DNA of 23,880 bases from Comamonadaceae bacterium. GTDB lineage: Bacteria > Pseudomonadota > Gammaproteobacteria > Burkholderiales > Burkholderiaceae_C. The notes under the pieces are model-generated. The model searched no databases. It was not told where the DNA came from and saw only the letters and a program-made list of their open reading frames with translations. The translations under genes were made by a program, and so were the position numbers. Position 1 is the first letter of the stretch, and each line of letters starts with the position of its first letter. The stretch lies in the NCBI GenBank assembly GCA_947374485.1, contig CANCCF010000051.1, positions 1 to 23,880 on the forward strand, written 5' to 3'. Below are positions 1 through 7,191 of this stretch, in pieces.

Positions 1-221
1 TCCGTACCCTGGGCTATCTGGAGCGCGACAGCCAGCAGTCCTTTGGCGTAATCGACATCTCCTTCCCCATCCTCGGCCCCGACCACACAGCCCTGGCGGC
101 GCTGACCTGCCCCTACATCCGGCGCATCGACACGCACAAGGGGCCGGACCTGCGGGAGGTGCGGGAGTTGCTGGAGCAGGCAGCGCAGACGCTGTCGTTG
201 ACGCAGGGGTTGGCGCGCTAG
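1..221 (+). CDS. IclR-family transcriptional regulator, C-terminal fragment
   Basis: Only the last 72 codons are present, and the gene enters from the left edge. The readable tail contains FGVIDISFPILGPD followed by ALAALTCPY and ends in a helical stretch (LREVRELLEQAAQTLSL). This matches the end of the IclR effector-binding domain, where a beta strand of the form 'isaPVfd..G...aALt' is followed by the closing helix. IclR proteins are dimeric DNA-binding regulators of catabolic genes. The N-terminal helix-turn-helix lies outside the window, so neither its target nor its effector can be inferred. It is followed by a toxin-antitoxin pair that has its own promoter, so the two are probably unrelated. 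Confidence 0.7.
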   Translation, partial: RTLGYLERDSQQSFGVIDISFPILGPDHTALAALTCPYIRRIDTHKGPDLREVRELLEQAAQTLSLTQGLAR

Positions 222-238
222 AAGGGCATTGAGGGAGC

Positions 239-266
239 TTGCCATCTGCGTTCAGCCCTCTACAAT
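239..266 (+). promoter_or_regulatory. Predicted sigma-70 promoter of the toxin-antitoxin operon
   Basis: A TTGCCA box (239-244) and a TACAAT box (261-266) are separated by 16 bases, each close to the -35/-10 consensus. The expected transcription start near 273 leaves a leader of only about 20 bases before the antitoxin start codon. That leader has no clear Shine-Dalgarno sequence. Confidence 0.5.
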
Positions 267-272
267 GTAGAG

Positions 273-282
273 ACGTTAACGT
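273..282. promoter_or_regulatory. Perfect palindrome, candidate autoregulatory operator
   Basis: ACGTTAACGT is a perfect 10-base palindrome placed at the predicted transcription start and just ahead of the antitoxin gene. AbrB/MazE-type antitoxins usually bind palindromes in their own promoter, so this is the natural operator candidate. The evidence is positional only. Confidence 0.4.
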
Positions 283-292
283 ATATCCAATC

Positions 293-544
293 ATGACCAT
301 GAACCTGCAAATTGCCAAATGGGGAAACAGCTTGGCCGTGCGCATCCCGGCCGACTATGTGCGAAAAAACGGCATCAAGGAGGGTGACCAGCTCGAAGCG
401 CATATGGGTGTGGACGGCGCTTTGAATCTGCGCCCTGCCACCTGGAGCCGCAAATCGTTCGCGCGGGAGCTGACCGACCAGCACCAGCAGACTGCCATGG
501 GCACGTCGGTGATGGAGCAGCTGCGTGACGAGGCCAGGTACTGA
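293..544 (+). CDS. AbrB/MazE-like (VapB-type) antitoxin
   Basis: The protein is a short (83 aa) DNA-binding antitoxin. The N-terminal half (LQIAKWGNSLAVRIPADYV...IKEGDQLE, residues about 4-42) is a classic SpoVT/AbrB swapped-hairpin domain with the WGNSLAVRIP signature. The C-terminal third (FARELTDQHQQ...MEQLRDEARY) is the polar tail expected to wrap the toxin. The start is uncertain: ATG at 293 and ATG at 299 are both plausible, neither has a Shine-Dalgarno sequence, and an upstream in-frame ATG at 239 would lie inside the predicted promoter. The stop codon overlaps the toxin start as ATGA, giving translational coupling. Expected role: neutralise the PIN toxin and repress the operon through the upstream palindrome. 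Confidence 0.8.
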   Translation: MTMNLQIAKWGNSLAVRIPADYVRKNGIKEGDQLEAHMGVDGALNLRPATWSRKSFARELTDQHQQTAMGTSVMEQLRDEARY

Positions 545-966
545 TGTGGTATGTCGACACCAGTGTGCTGGTTGCCTTGTGCACCCATGAAACGAGGACG
601 GCCGATACGGTGCGCTGGTATGCGTCCTGCACAAAGGAATTGGTGTCAGCTGCCTGGTGCGTTACCGAATTTGCCAGCGCCATGGGGCTCAAGCAGCGCA
701 CCGGGCAACTGAATGCCGCGCAAGCCCAGGTAGCCTGGATGCAGTTTGAACGCATGTGCGCCAACGATTTGCGACTGCTGCCAGTTGAAACCGTGACCTT
801 TCACAAGGCTGCCGTGCTGACGATGCAAGCATCAAACGGTTTGCGTGCAGGTGACGCATTGCATCTGGCGTCGGCCTTGGCAGCAAAGGCCTTGGCGATG
901 GTGACGCTGGATGGTGTACTCGCCAAAAATGCGAGGCTTCACAAGATCCGCACCGTCACGCTGTAA
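544..966 (+). CDS. PIN-domain ribonuclease toxin (VapC-like)
   Basis: This 140-residue PIN-domain protein has all four expected acidic positions: D5 in MWYVDTS, E42 in VTEFASA, D104 in LRAGDALHLA and D123 in VTLDGVLAKNA. These coordinate the metal ions of the RNA-cleaving active site. VapC toxins cleave tRNA or rRNA and stop translation when the labile antitoxin is lost. The target cannot be predicted from sequence. Its start codon overlaps the antitoxin stop (ATGA), the usual arrangement in VapBC loci. The gene ends 14 bases from the stop of the convergent cheV gene. All catalytic residues are intact, so it appears functional. Confidence 0.85.
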   Translation: MWYVDTSVLVALCTHETRTADTVRWYASCTKELVSAAWCVTEFASAMGLKQRTGQLNAAQAQVAWMQFERMCANDLRLLPVETVTFHKAAVLTMQASNGLRAGDALHLASALAAKALAMVTLDGVLAKNARLHKIRTVTL

Positions 967-980
967 CGGCGCAGGGGCCC

Positions 981-1946
981 TTAGCCCTTCACCTTCGCCA
1001 TCACTCCCCGGATCGCCGCCGCAAACTCGCGCGGCTGGAACTTGGCCACATAGGCGTCTGCCCCCACGCTTTTGACCAGGTTCTCGTTGGTGGCACCCGT
1101 GAGCGAGCTGTGGATGACCACCGGAATGCCGTCAAATTGCCGCTGGGCCTTGATGTTGCGGGTGAGCGTGAAGCCATCCATCTCGGGCATTTCCACGTCG
1201 GTGAGCACCAGGCAAATTTTGTCTTTGACGTGCTTGCCCTGGGCCTTGGCCTCGGCTGCGAACTCGCCCAGTTTGTCCCAGGCTTCCTTGCCGGACTTGG
1301 TCATGATGTAGGGCACACCCATGGCCTTGAGGCCGAGCTCGATGACCGAGCGCGCCACGGCCGAGTCATCAGCCACCAGCAGGCAGGTGCCTTCGGGCAA
1401 CACCACTTCGGGGCCAACCGCCTCGCGGTTGATTTCCTGCGCGGTGCTGGGCATCACGTTCTTGAGAATTTGCTCCACGTCCAGCACCTGCGCCAGGCGG
1501 GTGTCGGCTTTCGCACCATCGAGGCGGGCAATGCCGGTAATGAGCGCACCACCCTGGCTGGCGTCTGCGGGCAGCACCTGGTTCCATTCCAGGCGCACGA
1601 TCTCGTTGACTTCTTCCACCGCAAAGGCCTGCACGGTGCGGGCGTATTCGGTGACCATCAGGATGGTGCGGCCCTTCTTGGGGTTGCAGCCCACCACGGC
1701 GGGCAGGTCAATCACCGGAATGATCTGTCCGCGGATGTTGGCCACACCCAGCATGTGCTCGTGGGCCTGGGCCAGCTCGGTGATGTGCGGCAGCACCAGC
1801 ACCTCGCGCACCTTGAACACATTGATGCCAAACAGCTCGCGCTGGCCGGTGTTGCGCGACTCGCCCAGGCGGAACAGCAGCAGCTCGAACTGGTTACTGC
1901 CGGCGAGCTTGCTGCGCTCTTCAATTTCCTGTTCGGCTGTTTTCAT
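981..1946 (-). CDS. cheV: CheV chemotaxis coupling protein (CheW-REC fusion)
   Basis: The 321 aa protein has the CheV architecture. A CheW-like coupling domain (about residues 15-165, with FGINVFKVREVL and GVANIRGQIIPVIDLP) is followed by a receiver domain (about 185-318). The receiver has the acidic pair D193/D194 (LLVADDS), phospho-acceptor D250 in VLTDVEMPEMDGF, the S280-S281 switch region and K302. CheV links chemoreceptors to the histidine kinase CheA and is thought to tune adaptation through phosphorylation. A GAGG Shine-Dalgarno precedes the ATG on the minus strand. No other chemotaxis gene is nearby, so this is an orphan cheV acting with a chemotaxis cluster elsewhere. Confidence 0.93.
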   Translation of the reverse strand: MKTAEQEIEERSKLAGSNQFELLLFRLGESRNTGQRELFGINVFKVREVLVLPHITELAQAHEHMLGVANIRGQIIPVIDLPAVVGCNPKKGRTILMVTEYARTVQAFAVEEVNEIVRLEWNQVLPADASQGGALITGIARLDGAKADTRLAQVLDVEQILKNVMPSTAQEINREAVGPEVVLPEGTCLLVADDSAVARSVIELGLKAMGVPYIMTKSGKEAWDKLGEFAAEAKAQGKHVKDKICLVLTDVEMPEMDGFTLTRNIKAQRQFDGIPVVIHSSLTGATNENLVKSVGADAYVAKFQPREFAAAIRGVMAKVKG

Positions 1947-2011
1947 GGCTGGCGTGTCCCTCGGTGGCTGTCTTGGTGTTGTTCCACAGCATAACGGAGC
2001 CCAGGGGACTT

Positions 2012-2617
2012 CTAGCGCATGTGCTTGAACATCTTTGCGTTGAAGCGTTCCGGGATGCCCACGCGCCGCGGCCCGGGGTGCAGCACAAAGGCTTCACCGG
2101 CCTGCAGGTGACCGGGTTCATCCACCGACAGGTAAAAGCCGCAAAAGCCGCTTTGCGCCATGTCCTTCACCGCCGTTTTGTAGCCCATGGCTGCATTGAA
2201 CTTGAAGCAGGGTTCACGCGGCTGGTCCACGCGCAGGCTGCAGTGGGCAAACTCCAGCACATCACCCACCCAGACGTCGCGCTCCAGCAGCCCGCTGAGC
2301 GTGAGGTTTTCGCCCATGGCGCCATAGGCAATTTCATCGTCAATGCCGTTCAGGCCCGCCTGCGCGCGCTGTTCGCGCCAGAAGGCGTAATGCTCGGCGG
2401 GGTAGGCGTAAATGGCCTTGTCCAGCCCACCGTGCACGCTGAGGTCCGCTTGTTCATCTCCCTCCAGGCCCAGCGGCTTGACGGCCACAGCGCCCTGCAC
2501 GGCCGTCTTGCGGATGGCAGTGAGCACGGCGCGCCCACCGATCAGCGCCTTGCGCGCCTGGCCGAGCTGCACGCCCAGAATTTGCAGCGGCTTTTCAGAT
2601 GGCATGGTGGTGTGCAT
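2012..2617 (-). CDS. MOSC domain protein, YiiM-like
   Basis: The MOSC fold is recognisable from GLEGDEQADLSVHGGLDKAIYAYP near the N-terminus, GENLTLSGL in the middle and the conserved cysteine in QPREPCFKF (Cys137 with this start). MOSC proteins are molybdenum-cofactor-associated domains. The E. coli relative YiiM protects against toxic N-hydroxylated base analogues such as 6-N-hydroxylaminopurine. At about 201 aa it is shorter than YiiM, and the helical tail after the MOSC core is mostly missing. The ATG at 2617 was chosen; a GTG at 2629 overlaps the stop of the upstream exonuclease gene (GTGA) and is an equally possible coupled start. It forms a two-gene operon with that exonuclease. Confidence 0.8.
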   Translation of the reverse strand: MHTTMPSEKPLQILGVQLGQARKALIGGRAVLTAIRKTAVQGAVAVKPLGLEGDEQADLSVHGGLDKAIYAYPAEHYAFWREQRAQAGLNGIDDEIAYGAMGENLTLSGLLERDVWVGDVLEFAHCSLRVDQPREPCFKFNAAMGYKTAVKDMAQSGFCGFYLSVDEPGHLQAGEAFVLHPGPRRVGIPERFNAKMFKHMR

Positions 2618-2625
2618 GGAGTTGC

Positions 2626-3714
2626 TCACAGCTGCAACTGGGAAACGACGCCGGGGCGGTTGGAAAAGCGCACCTGGGCGTCCTGTTTTTCAATCTGCAG
2701 GGTGGCGCGGCGCTGGCCGTAGACGTTTTCCTTCAGCCACTCGCATTCGGCGTTCAGCGCGGCCTCGCTGGTAAGGCGGGTGTGCCAGACGCGCTGCTCG
2801 GCGTGCCAGCGGTAACCGCGGTTTTTGAGCTTGTCCTTGGCCTCGAAGGGTGCGTTGGTCGCCTGCAGGGTGTAGCTGGGCAGGCTGGCGGCGTGAATCA
2901 ATTGGGCCAGGCCGGTGTGGCTGAAGTGGCTGGCGTTGGGCAGCTTTTGCGCCAGCACCGCCAGAAGCGCGTGGCAGTCCATCTCGGCACGGTGGGCGTC
3001 GTAAAACCAGCCGCTGGCCTGGGCCAGGCTCTCCAACTTGGCCGAGCCACGCCCTTGCGCTTTCCAGTCGATGTCGGCAAAGGAGCAGGCCCAGGTGAGC
3101 TGGGCAAACTGCTTGAAGCGGCCTTCCACAAACGGGCGGTCAAAGCCGGCGTTGTGCGCAATCACCAGATCCACACCTTCGAGCAACTCGGCCACGCGTG
3201 CGGCGTCCAGGCTCTGGCCCTTGACGTCGGCATCCTGGATGCCGGTCAGCGCCACCACCTCGCGCGGAATGGGCTTGCCGGGGTCTTCCAGCCCGTCGTA
3301 GACCTGCACCGCGCCCACCGGCAGGCCGGTGGCGTTGTCGATATCCACGCGCAGCAGGGCGAGCTCGATGATGAGCTCTTTGCTCTGGTCCAGGCCGGTG
3401 GTCTCGGTGTCGAGCACGATGGCGCGGGTCACACCCGCCGCTGCACTGCCGGGCCACAGCAGCGTGGGCTTGAGGCGGCGCTGCAGGCGGTAGTCGGGAT
3501 GGGCCTCCAGGGTTTGGGCCATGGCTTCCACATCGCCTGCGGCTGATGCGATGGGCGTTGCCAGTGCGGGCATTGCCCCTGCTGCTGGCACTGGTGTTGA
3601 AGCCGGGCCCGGCGCGGGCGCGGCTTTGGACCTGGCAGCGCGCGGCTTGCGCGGTGCAGGCTCTGCGGGCGGCAAATCAGGGAACAATTCGAGTGCGATG
3701 TGGGGCGTATTCAA
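2626..3714 (-). CDS. DEDDh 3'-5' exonuclease, DnaQ/epsilon-like
   Basis: Catalytic motifs of the DnaQ superfamily are intact: VLDTETTG (D102, E104), AHNAGFDR (D192) and HRAEMD (H241, D246, the DEDDh spacing). About 90 residues of Ala/Pro-rich, probably disordered sequence precede the nuclease domain. A C-terminal domain of about 80 residues follows (NAPFEAKDKLKNRGYRWH... VWHT), which resembles a small module found after exonuclease domains in proteobacterial homologues. Such enzymes trim 3' ends in DNA repair or RNA turnover, and this one is not the replicative epsilon subunit. The start is a TTG preceded by AAGAGG at good spacing. A TTG ten codons upstream (3744) lacks such a site. It is cotranscribed with the MOSC gene. 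Confidence 0.85.
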   Translation of the reverse strand: MNTPHIALELFPDLPPAEPAPRKPRAARSKAAPAPGPASTPVPAAGAMPALATPIASAAGDVEAMAQTLEAHPDYRLQRRLKPTLLWPGSAAAGVTRAIVLDTETTGLDQSKELIIELALLRVDIDNATGLPVGAVQVYDGLEDPGKPIPREVVALTGIQDADVKGQSLDAARVAELLEGVDLVIAHNAGFDRPFVEGRFKQFAQLTWACSFADIDWKAQGRGSAKLESLAQASGWFYDAHRAEMDCHALLAVLAQKLPNASHFSHTGLAQLIHAASLPSYTLQATNAPFEAKDKLKNRGYRWHAEQRVWHTRLTSEAALNAECEWLKENVYGQRRATLQIEKQDAQVRFSNRPGVVSQLQL

Positions 3715-3807
3715 GGAGACCTCTTGGGGTGGGCGCGAAGCCAATCAGTAGCCCGCATTATTGCCCCTATGATGGCCTTCCCTGCCGCCATGCCCCACAG
3801 GAACCCG

Positions 3808-4710
3808 ATGCCTTCAGCCCCCGCAAGACCCGTCCGCCCGCTCAGGGGCGTGCGCATTCTGAGCCTGGCTCTGAACCTGCCCGGGCCTGCCGCCCTGTTG
3901 CGCTGCCGCGCCATGGGCGCCACCTGCGTGAAGCTCGAGCCGCCTGCCCGCGCCAGCGCACCTGCAGGCAGTACCGGCGACCCGATGTCGCACTACAGCC
4001 GCACGGCGTATGAGGCCATGCACCAAGGCATCAAGGTGCTGGTAGCCGACCTGAAAACCGACAAAGGACGCGCCTTGCTGCAGCGCGAACTCGAACGGGC
4101 CGACGTGCTGCTCACCTCCTTCAGGCCCTCGGCATTGAACAAGCTGGGCCTGGGCTGGAAGGAACTGCACCAGCGCTATCCGCAGCTCAGCATGGTGGCC
4201 ATCTTTGGCGCTGTGGGGGCGCAGGCGGAAGAGCCCGGCCACGACCTCACCTACATGGCCGAAAACGGTCTGATAACGGGCCTGGAGTTGCCGCCCACGC
4301 TGTACGCCGATATGGGTGGTGCGCTGCTGGCCACCGAGGCGGTTTTACAGGCCCGTCTGCAGCAATTGCAAACCGGCAAGAGCGTGCGCCTGGCAGTAGC
4401 CCTGTCCGAGGCTGCCGCCTGGCTGGCCCGGCCGCGTCCCTGGGGCGTGGTGGACACCGGCACGGCGGTCGGTGGCGGCCATGCCGGTTACCGCGTCTAC
4501 CCCTGCAAGAACGGCCGCGTGGCCTTGGCCGCACTGGAGCCGCATTTTGCAGCGGCACTGGCAGAGCTTGCGGGGCTGAAGGATGCATCTGTTGCAGCCA
4601 TGTTCAAGCCTGAGACGCATGCGGCAGTGGCGGCCTTTCTGGCCGGCAAGACGCGCAGGCAGCTCGATGTGCTGGCAACATCCCGTGACATTCCACTGCA
4701 CACTCTGTAA
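3808..4710 (+). CDS. Family III CoA transferase (CaiB/BaiF), short AMACR-like form
   Basis: The N-terminal PLRGVRILSLALNLPGPAAL, then FRPSALNKLGLGW, and the catalytic-region motif EPGHDLTYMAENG with D146 followed by YADMGGALLA, match family III CoA transferases. The closest resemblance is to alpha-methylacyl-CoA racemase-like members (GHDxxY). These enzymes act on acyl-CoA thioesters by CoA transfer or alpha-carbon racemisation. At 300 aa the protein is shorter than the usual 360-400 aa: the linker between ADMGG and the HAGYRVYPCKNGRVA segment is compact and the C-terminus stops at DIPLHTL. The ATG at 3808 was chosen because AGGAA lies about 5-6 bases upstream; upstream in-frame ATGs lack this. 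It is divergent from the exonuclease gene. The substrate is unknown. Confidence 0.82.
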   Translation: MPSAPARPVRPLRGVRILSLALNLPGPAALLRCRAMGATCVKLEPPARASAPAGSTGDPMSHYSRTAYEAMHQGIKVLVADLKTDKGRALLQRELERADVLLTSFRPSALNKLGLGWKELHQRYPQLSMVAIFGAVGAQAEEPGHDLTYMAENGLITGLELPPTLYADMGGALLATEAVLQARLQQLQTGKSVRLAVALSEAAAWLARPRPWGVVDTGTAVGGGHAGYRVYPCKNGRVALAALEPHFAAALAELAGLKDASVAAMFKPETHAAVAAFLAGKTRRQLDVLATSRDIPLHTL

Positions 4711-4778
4711 GAATTCCACCCGTGTGGTGACTAAACAGTATTCCTCAGCGTGTGGGGAAATCAACGAGGGAATTCTTA
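4708..4778 (+). promoter_or_regulatory. Inverted repeat spanning the gap before the YHS gene
   Basis: TAAGAATTCC (4708-4717, beginning with the stop codon of the CoA transferase) is repeated perfectly inverted as GGAATTCTTA (4769-4778). The second copy overlaps the last base of the GAGGG ribosome-binding site and the first base of the ATG of the YHS gene. The arms are separated by 51 bases that also carry CGTGTGG twice in direct orientation (4721-4727, 4749-4755). In RNA it could pair and mask translation initiation; as DNA it could be a two-half-site operator. Confidence 0.4.
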
Positions 4779-5233
4779 TGTGGAAATCATTGCGTGCCGC
4801 ACTGTGCGGAGTACTTGTCGCTGTGGGTGCCATCAGCCCGGCGCTGGCCCGGGATGCCCAGATCTACACGGGCACATTCAGCAGCACCGCCGTGGGTGGT
4901 TATGATGCCGTGGCCTACTTCACCGATCACAAGCCGGTGAAAGGCAATTCCAAAATCAGCACCGAATACAAAGGCGCCAAATGGTATTTTTCAAGCACAG
5001 AGAATCGTGACAAATTTGTTGCCTCTCCAAGCCAATACGAGCCCCAGTACGGCGGCTATTGCGCCTGGGCAGTCGCCCAGGGCCACACGGCCTCCGGCGA
5101 CCCTACGCTGTGGAGAGTGGTCAACAACAAGCTGTACCTGAACTACGACGCAGACGTCCAAAAGAAATGGGAAGCCAACATTCCCGATTTCATCCAAAAG
5201 GCCAATGCCAACTGGCCCAAGGTTCTTGAATAA
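4778..5233 (+). CDS. Secreted YHS-domain protein
   Basis: This 151 aa protein has a signal peptide: positive start, hydrophobic core and ALA cleavage site after about residue 24. The YHS-type domain follows: GYDAVAYFTDHKPVKG, then YKGAKWYFSSTENRDKFVASPSQY and YGGYCAWAVAQG, with Cys95 at the position where some relatives carry selenocysteine. It ends with LWRVVNNKLYLNYDADVQKKW. YHS proteins are metal- or haem-related by association, but the role of this periplasmic type is not established. The ATG at 4778 is set by GAGGG seven bases upstream and by the signal peptide; upstream in-frame sequence belongs to the previous gene. It heads a tight operon and is followed 13 bases later by a DoxX-like membrane protein gene. 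Confidence 0.88.
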   Translation: MWKSLRAALCGVLVAVGAISPALARDAQIYTGTFSSTAVGGYDAVAYFTDHKPVKGNSKISTEYKGAKWYFSSTENRDKFVASPSQYEPQYGGYCAWAVAQGHTASGDPTLWRVVNNKLYLNYDADVQKKWEANIPDFIQKANANWPKVLE

Positions 5234-5246
5234 ACAAAGGGGCTCC

Positions 5247-5735
5247 ATGCAAACCGCAAAAATCCGTCCAGTCGCCCTGTGGGTGCTCACGCTGTTTATC
5301 GCCTTCGTGTTCATCCAGTCGCTGTTTTTCAAGTTCACCGATTCGCCCGAGACCCAATACATCTTTGGCACACTCAACGCCTGGGCGGGCGGGCTGGGCT
5401 TCCCCGGGCTTTTTGCCCACAAGGGAATCTTCAGCCAGTATGTGGTGGGCACTGCGGAGCTGGTAGCTTCCTGCAGCTTGCTGGTGGGCGTCATCACCCG
5501 CAAACCATTGGTACACGGCGCTGCCGCCCTGCTCTCCATGGGGGTCATCAGTGGCGCCATCTTCTTTCACCTGTTCACCCCGTTGGGTGTGCAAGTGCTC
5601 AACACCGACGGCACGCTCGACGGCGGTGAACTCTTCAGCCTGGCCTGCGGCGTCTGGCTTGCATCGGCCGCCATCGTCTGGCTGCGCAGGGCCGATCTGC
5701 TGGCCTTGGTCTCCGGCCTGAAGCAGCGTGCCTGA
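5247..5735 (+). CDS. DoxX-like four-helix membrane protein
   Basis: The 162 aa protein is predicted to have four membrane helices: about residues 8-25, 60-78 (YVVGTAELVASCSLLVGV), 85-108 and 130-150. The FxFxKFTDSPE...FxxxG segment after helix 1 and the PLG...LNTDGTLDGGELF loop are typical of the DoxX/DoxD-like superfamily. DoxX proteins are small quinone- or thiol-associated membrane proteins in several redox systems; the role of this subgroup is unknown. The ATG at 5247 has an AAAGGGG ribosome-binding site at close spacing. The end of the gene overlaps the next start by eight bases. Adjacency to the secreted YHS protein suggests a shared periplasmic redox or metal function, which is inference. 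Confidence 0.65.
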   Translation: MQTAKIRPVALWVLTLFIAFVFIQSLFFKFTDSPETQYIFGTLNAWAGGLGFPGLFAHKGIFSQYVVGTAELVASCSLLVGVITRKPLVHGAAALLSMGVISGAIFFHLFTPLGVQVLNTDGTLDGGELFSLACGVWLASAAIVWLRRADLLALVSGLKQRA

Positions 5736-6579
5736 GGTGAGGCTGGCAAGAACCTTTGCTGCGGTGTCCGTCATGCTGGCGACGGTAGGCTGCGCACCGC
5801 CAGCTCCGCGCCTGGCGGCCTCGGGCCTGCAAAACCTGCGCGCCCACCTGGATACCGGCTCACCGGCAGGTGCCAGCATCAGCTACGTAAAAAGTCCTGG
5901 TGCCGGTAGCCACACGGTGATTTGGGTGCATGGCACGCCAGGCAGTGCCGAAGGCTGGTCCGACTATGTGCAAGACCCTTTGCCGGATTCGGTGTCCATC
6001 GCCCTGGACCGCCCGGGCTTCGGCCACAGCACGCCAGACGCCGCCGTCACCAGCCTGGCACAACAGGCGGCTGCCGTGGCGGCCCTGTTCCCGCCGGCGC
6101 CACAGCAAGTCGTGCTGGTGGGCCATTCCCTAGGGGGCGCGGTGGTGGCCTATGTCGCCGCGCGCCACCCCGAACGGGTACAGGCGCTGGTGCTGTTGGC
6201 CTCCTCGCTCGACCCGGCACAGGAAGCCATCCATCCGATGCAGTATGTAGGCCGGATGTGGCCGGTCTCCAGCCTTCTGCCGCGCGCACTGCACAATGCC
6301 AACGAGGAGCTGATGGACTTCAAGGGCGAGTTGCTCGCATTGCAGCCACTGCTGCCCCTGATCACCGCGCCCACCATCATCGTGCATGGCACCAAGGACG
6401 ACCTGGTGCCCTTTGCCAACGTGGCCTACATGCAGGCCCGCCTGACGGGCGCGCATTGCGTCAAGACGGTGGTGCTGGAGGGCCAAAACCACTTCCTGCC
6501 CTGGAACTCGGAGACCACCGTGCGCGAGGCGGTCAGCTGGGCCTTGGCACAGAAAAGCGCCGCTGGCGCGCCCTGTTAG
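5728..6579 (+). CDS. Exported alpha/beta hydrolase, possible lipoprotein
   Basis: The alpha/beta hydrolase fold has all catalytic parts: oxyanion strand VIWVHGTPGS, nucleophile elbow VGHSLGGA (S134), acid in HGTKDDLVP (D224 or D225) and base in GQNHFLPW (H255). The first 22 residues form a hydrophobic export signal ending in LATVGC, which looks like a lipobox although Thr at -3 is unusual. The protein is therefore probably periplasmic or membrane-tethered. The substrate is unknown; esterases, lipases and peroxidases share this scaffold. The start is a GTG at 5728 overlapping the previous gene. A GTG at 5737 is an alternative, giving a shorter signal that still begins with arginines. Six bases separate it from the DedA gene. 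Confidence 0.82.
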   Translation: MPEVRLARTFAAVSVMLATVGCAPPAPRLAASGLQNLRAHLDTGSPAGASISYVKSPGAGSHTVIWVHGTPGSAEGWSDYVQDPLPDSVSIALDRPGFGHSTPDAAVTSLAQQAAAVAALFPPAPQQVVLVGHSLGGAVVAYVAARHPERVQALVLLASSLDPAQEAIHPMQYVGRMWPVSSLLPRALHNANEELMDFKGELLALQPLLPLITAPTIIVHGTKDDLVPFANVAYMQARLTGAHCVKTVVLEGQNHFLPWNSETTVREAVSWALAQKSAAGAPC

Positions 6580-6585
6580 CACGCC

Positions 6586-7191
6586 ATGGAAATTTGGCAA
6601 TGGGCCCACCAGTGGCTGCAAACCGCCTTGACCGGCATGGCCAATCCGTGGGTCATCGGCATCGCATTGGTACTCACCAGCTTTTTGCTGGAGGATGTGT
6701 CCATTGCTGCGGCCGCAGCCCTTGCGACCCACGGCACGGTCACCTGGGAATGGGCCTTTGCCTGGGTGTTCGCCGGCATTGCGATGGGCGATGTGGGCCT
6801 GTATGCGCTGGGACTGGGCGCGCGGCGCCTGCCCTGGTTGCACCGCAATTACATCGAGCGCCAACGCCACAGTGGCATCAAGCAGCGGCTGGAGCGCCAC
6901 CTGCCCACGGCCGTGTTGCTGGCACGCGTGATTCCGGGGCTGCGCCTGGTGACCTATACCCTGTGCGGATTCACCCGGGTACCCGCTGCCGCCTTCTGCC
7001 TGTGGGTGGCCGTGGCCGTCGCGCTATGGACCGCTGGGCTCTTTTGGCTGGGCGCGGTCGCCGGTGAGGCATTGGCCCGCGCCCTGCACATACCGCAAGC
7101 GGTGGCTGTGGCTTTGCCCATTGTTGCAGTCGCGGTTATTGTTCCCTTGTTGAAGTACCTTCAAAAACGCACCAAGCGGGCGCCCGCATGA
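6586..7191 (+). CDS. DedA/VTT-family membrane protein
   Basis: The 201 aa integral membrane protein shows DedA features: FLLEDVSIAAAAALATHG near the N-terminus, a glycine-rich GDVGLYALGLGAR stretch, then LLARVIPGLRLVTYTLCGFTRVP, which matches the conserved R-x-x-P-G-x-R region. Three further hydrophobic helices follow. DedA proteins are half-transporters or scramblases implicated in recycling undecaprenyl phosphate and phospholipids across the inner membrane. The ED pair early in the chain and the two arginines in the second motif are consistent with a functional member. It shares an ATGA overlap with the ATP-grasp gene, so the two are translationally coupled. The ribosome-binding site is weak. 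Confidence 0.85.
   Translation: MEIWQWAHQWLQTALTGMANPWVIGIALVLTSFLLEDVSIAAAAALATHGTVTWEWAFAWVFAGIAMGDVGLYALGLGARRLPWLHRNYIERQRHSGIKQRLERHLPTAVLLARVIPGLRLVTYTLCGFTRVPAAAFCLWVAVAVALWTAGLFWLGAVAGEALARALHIPQAVAVALPIVAVAVIVPLLKYLQKRTKRAPA

Noticed and set aside
1110..1994. Plus-strand open frame of 294 codons opposite cheV
   Set aside because: The His/Gly/Leu-rich translation is typical of a shadow frame; cheV has complete CheW and receiver motifs.
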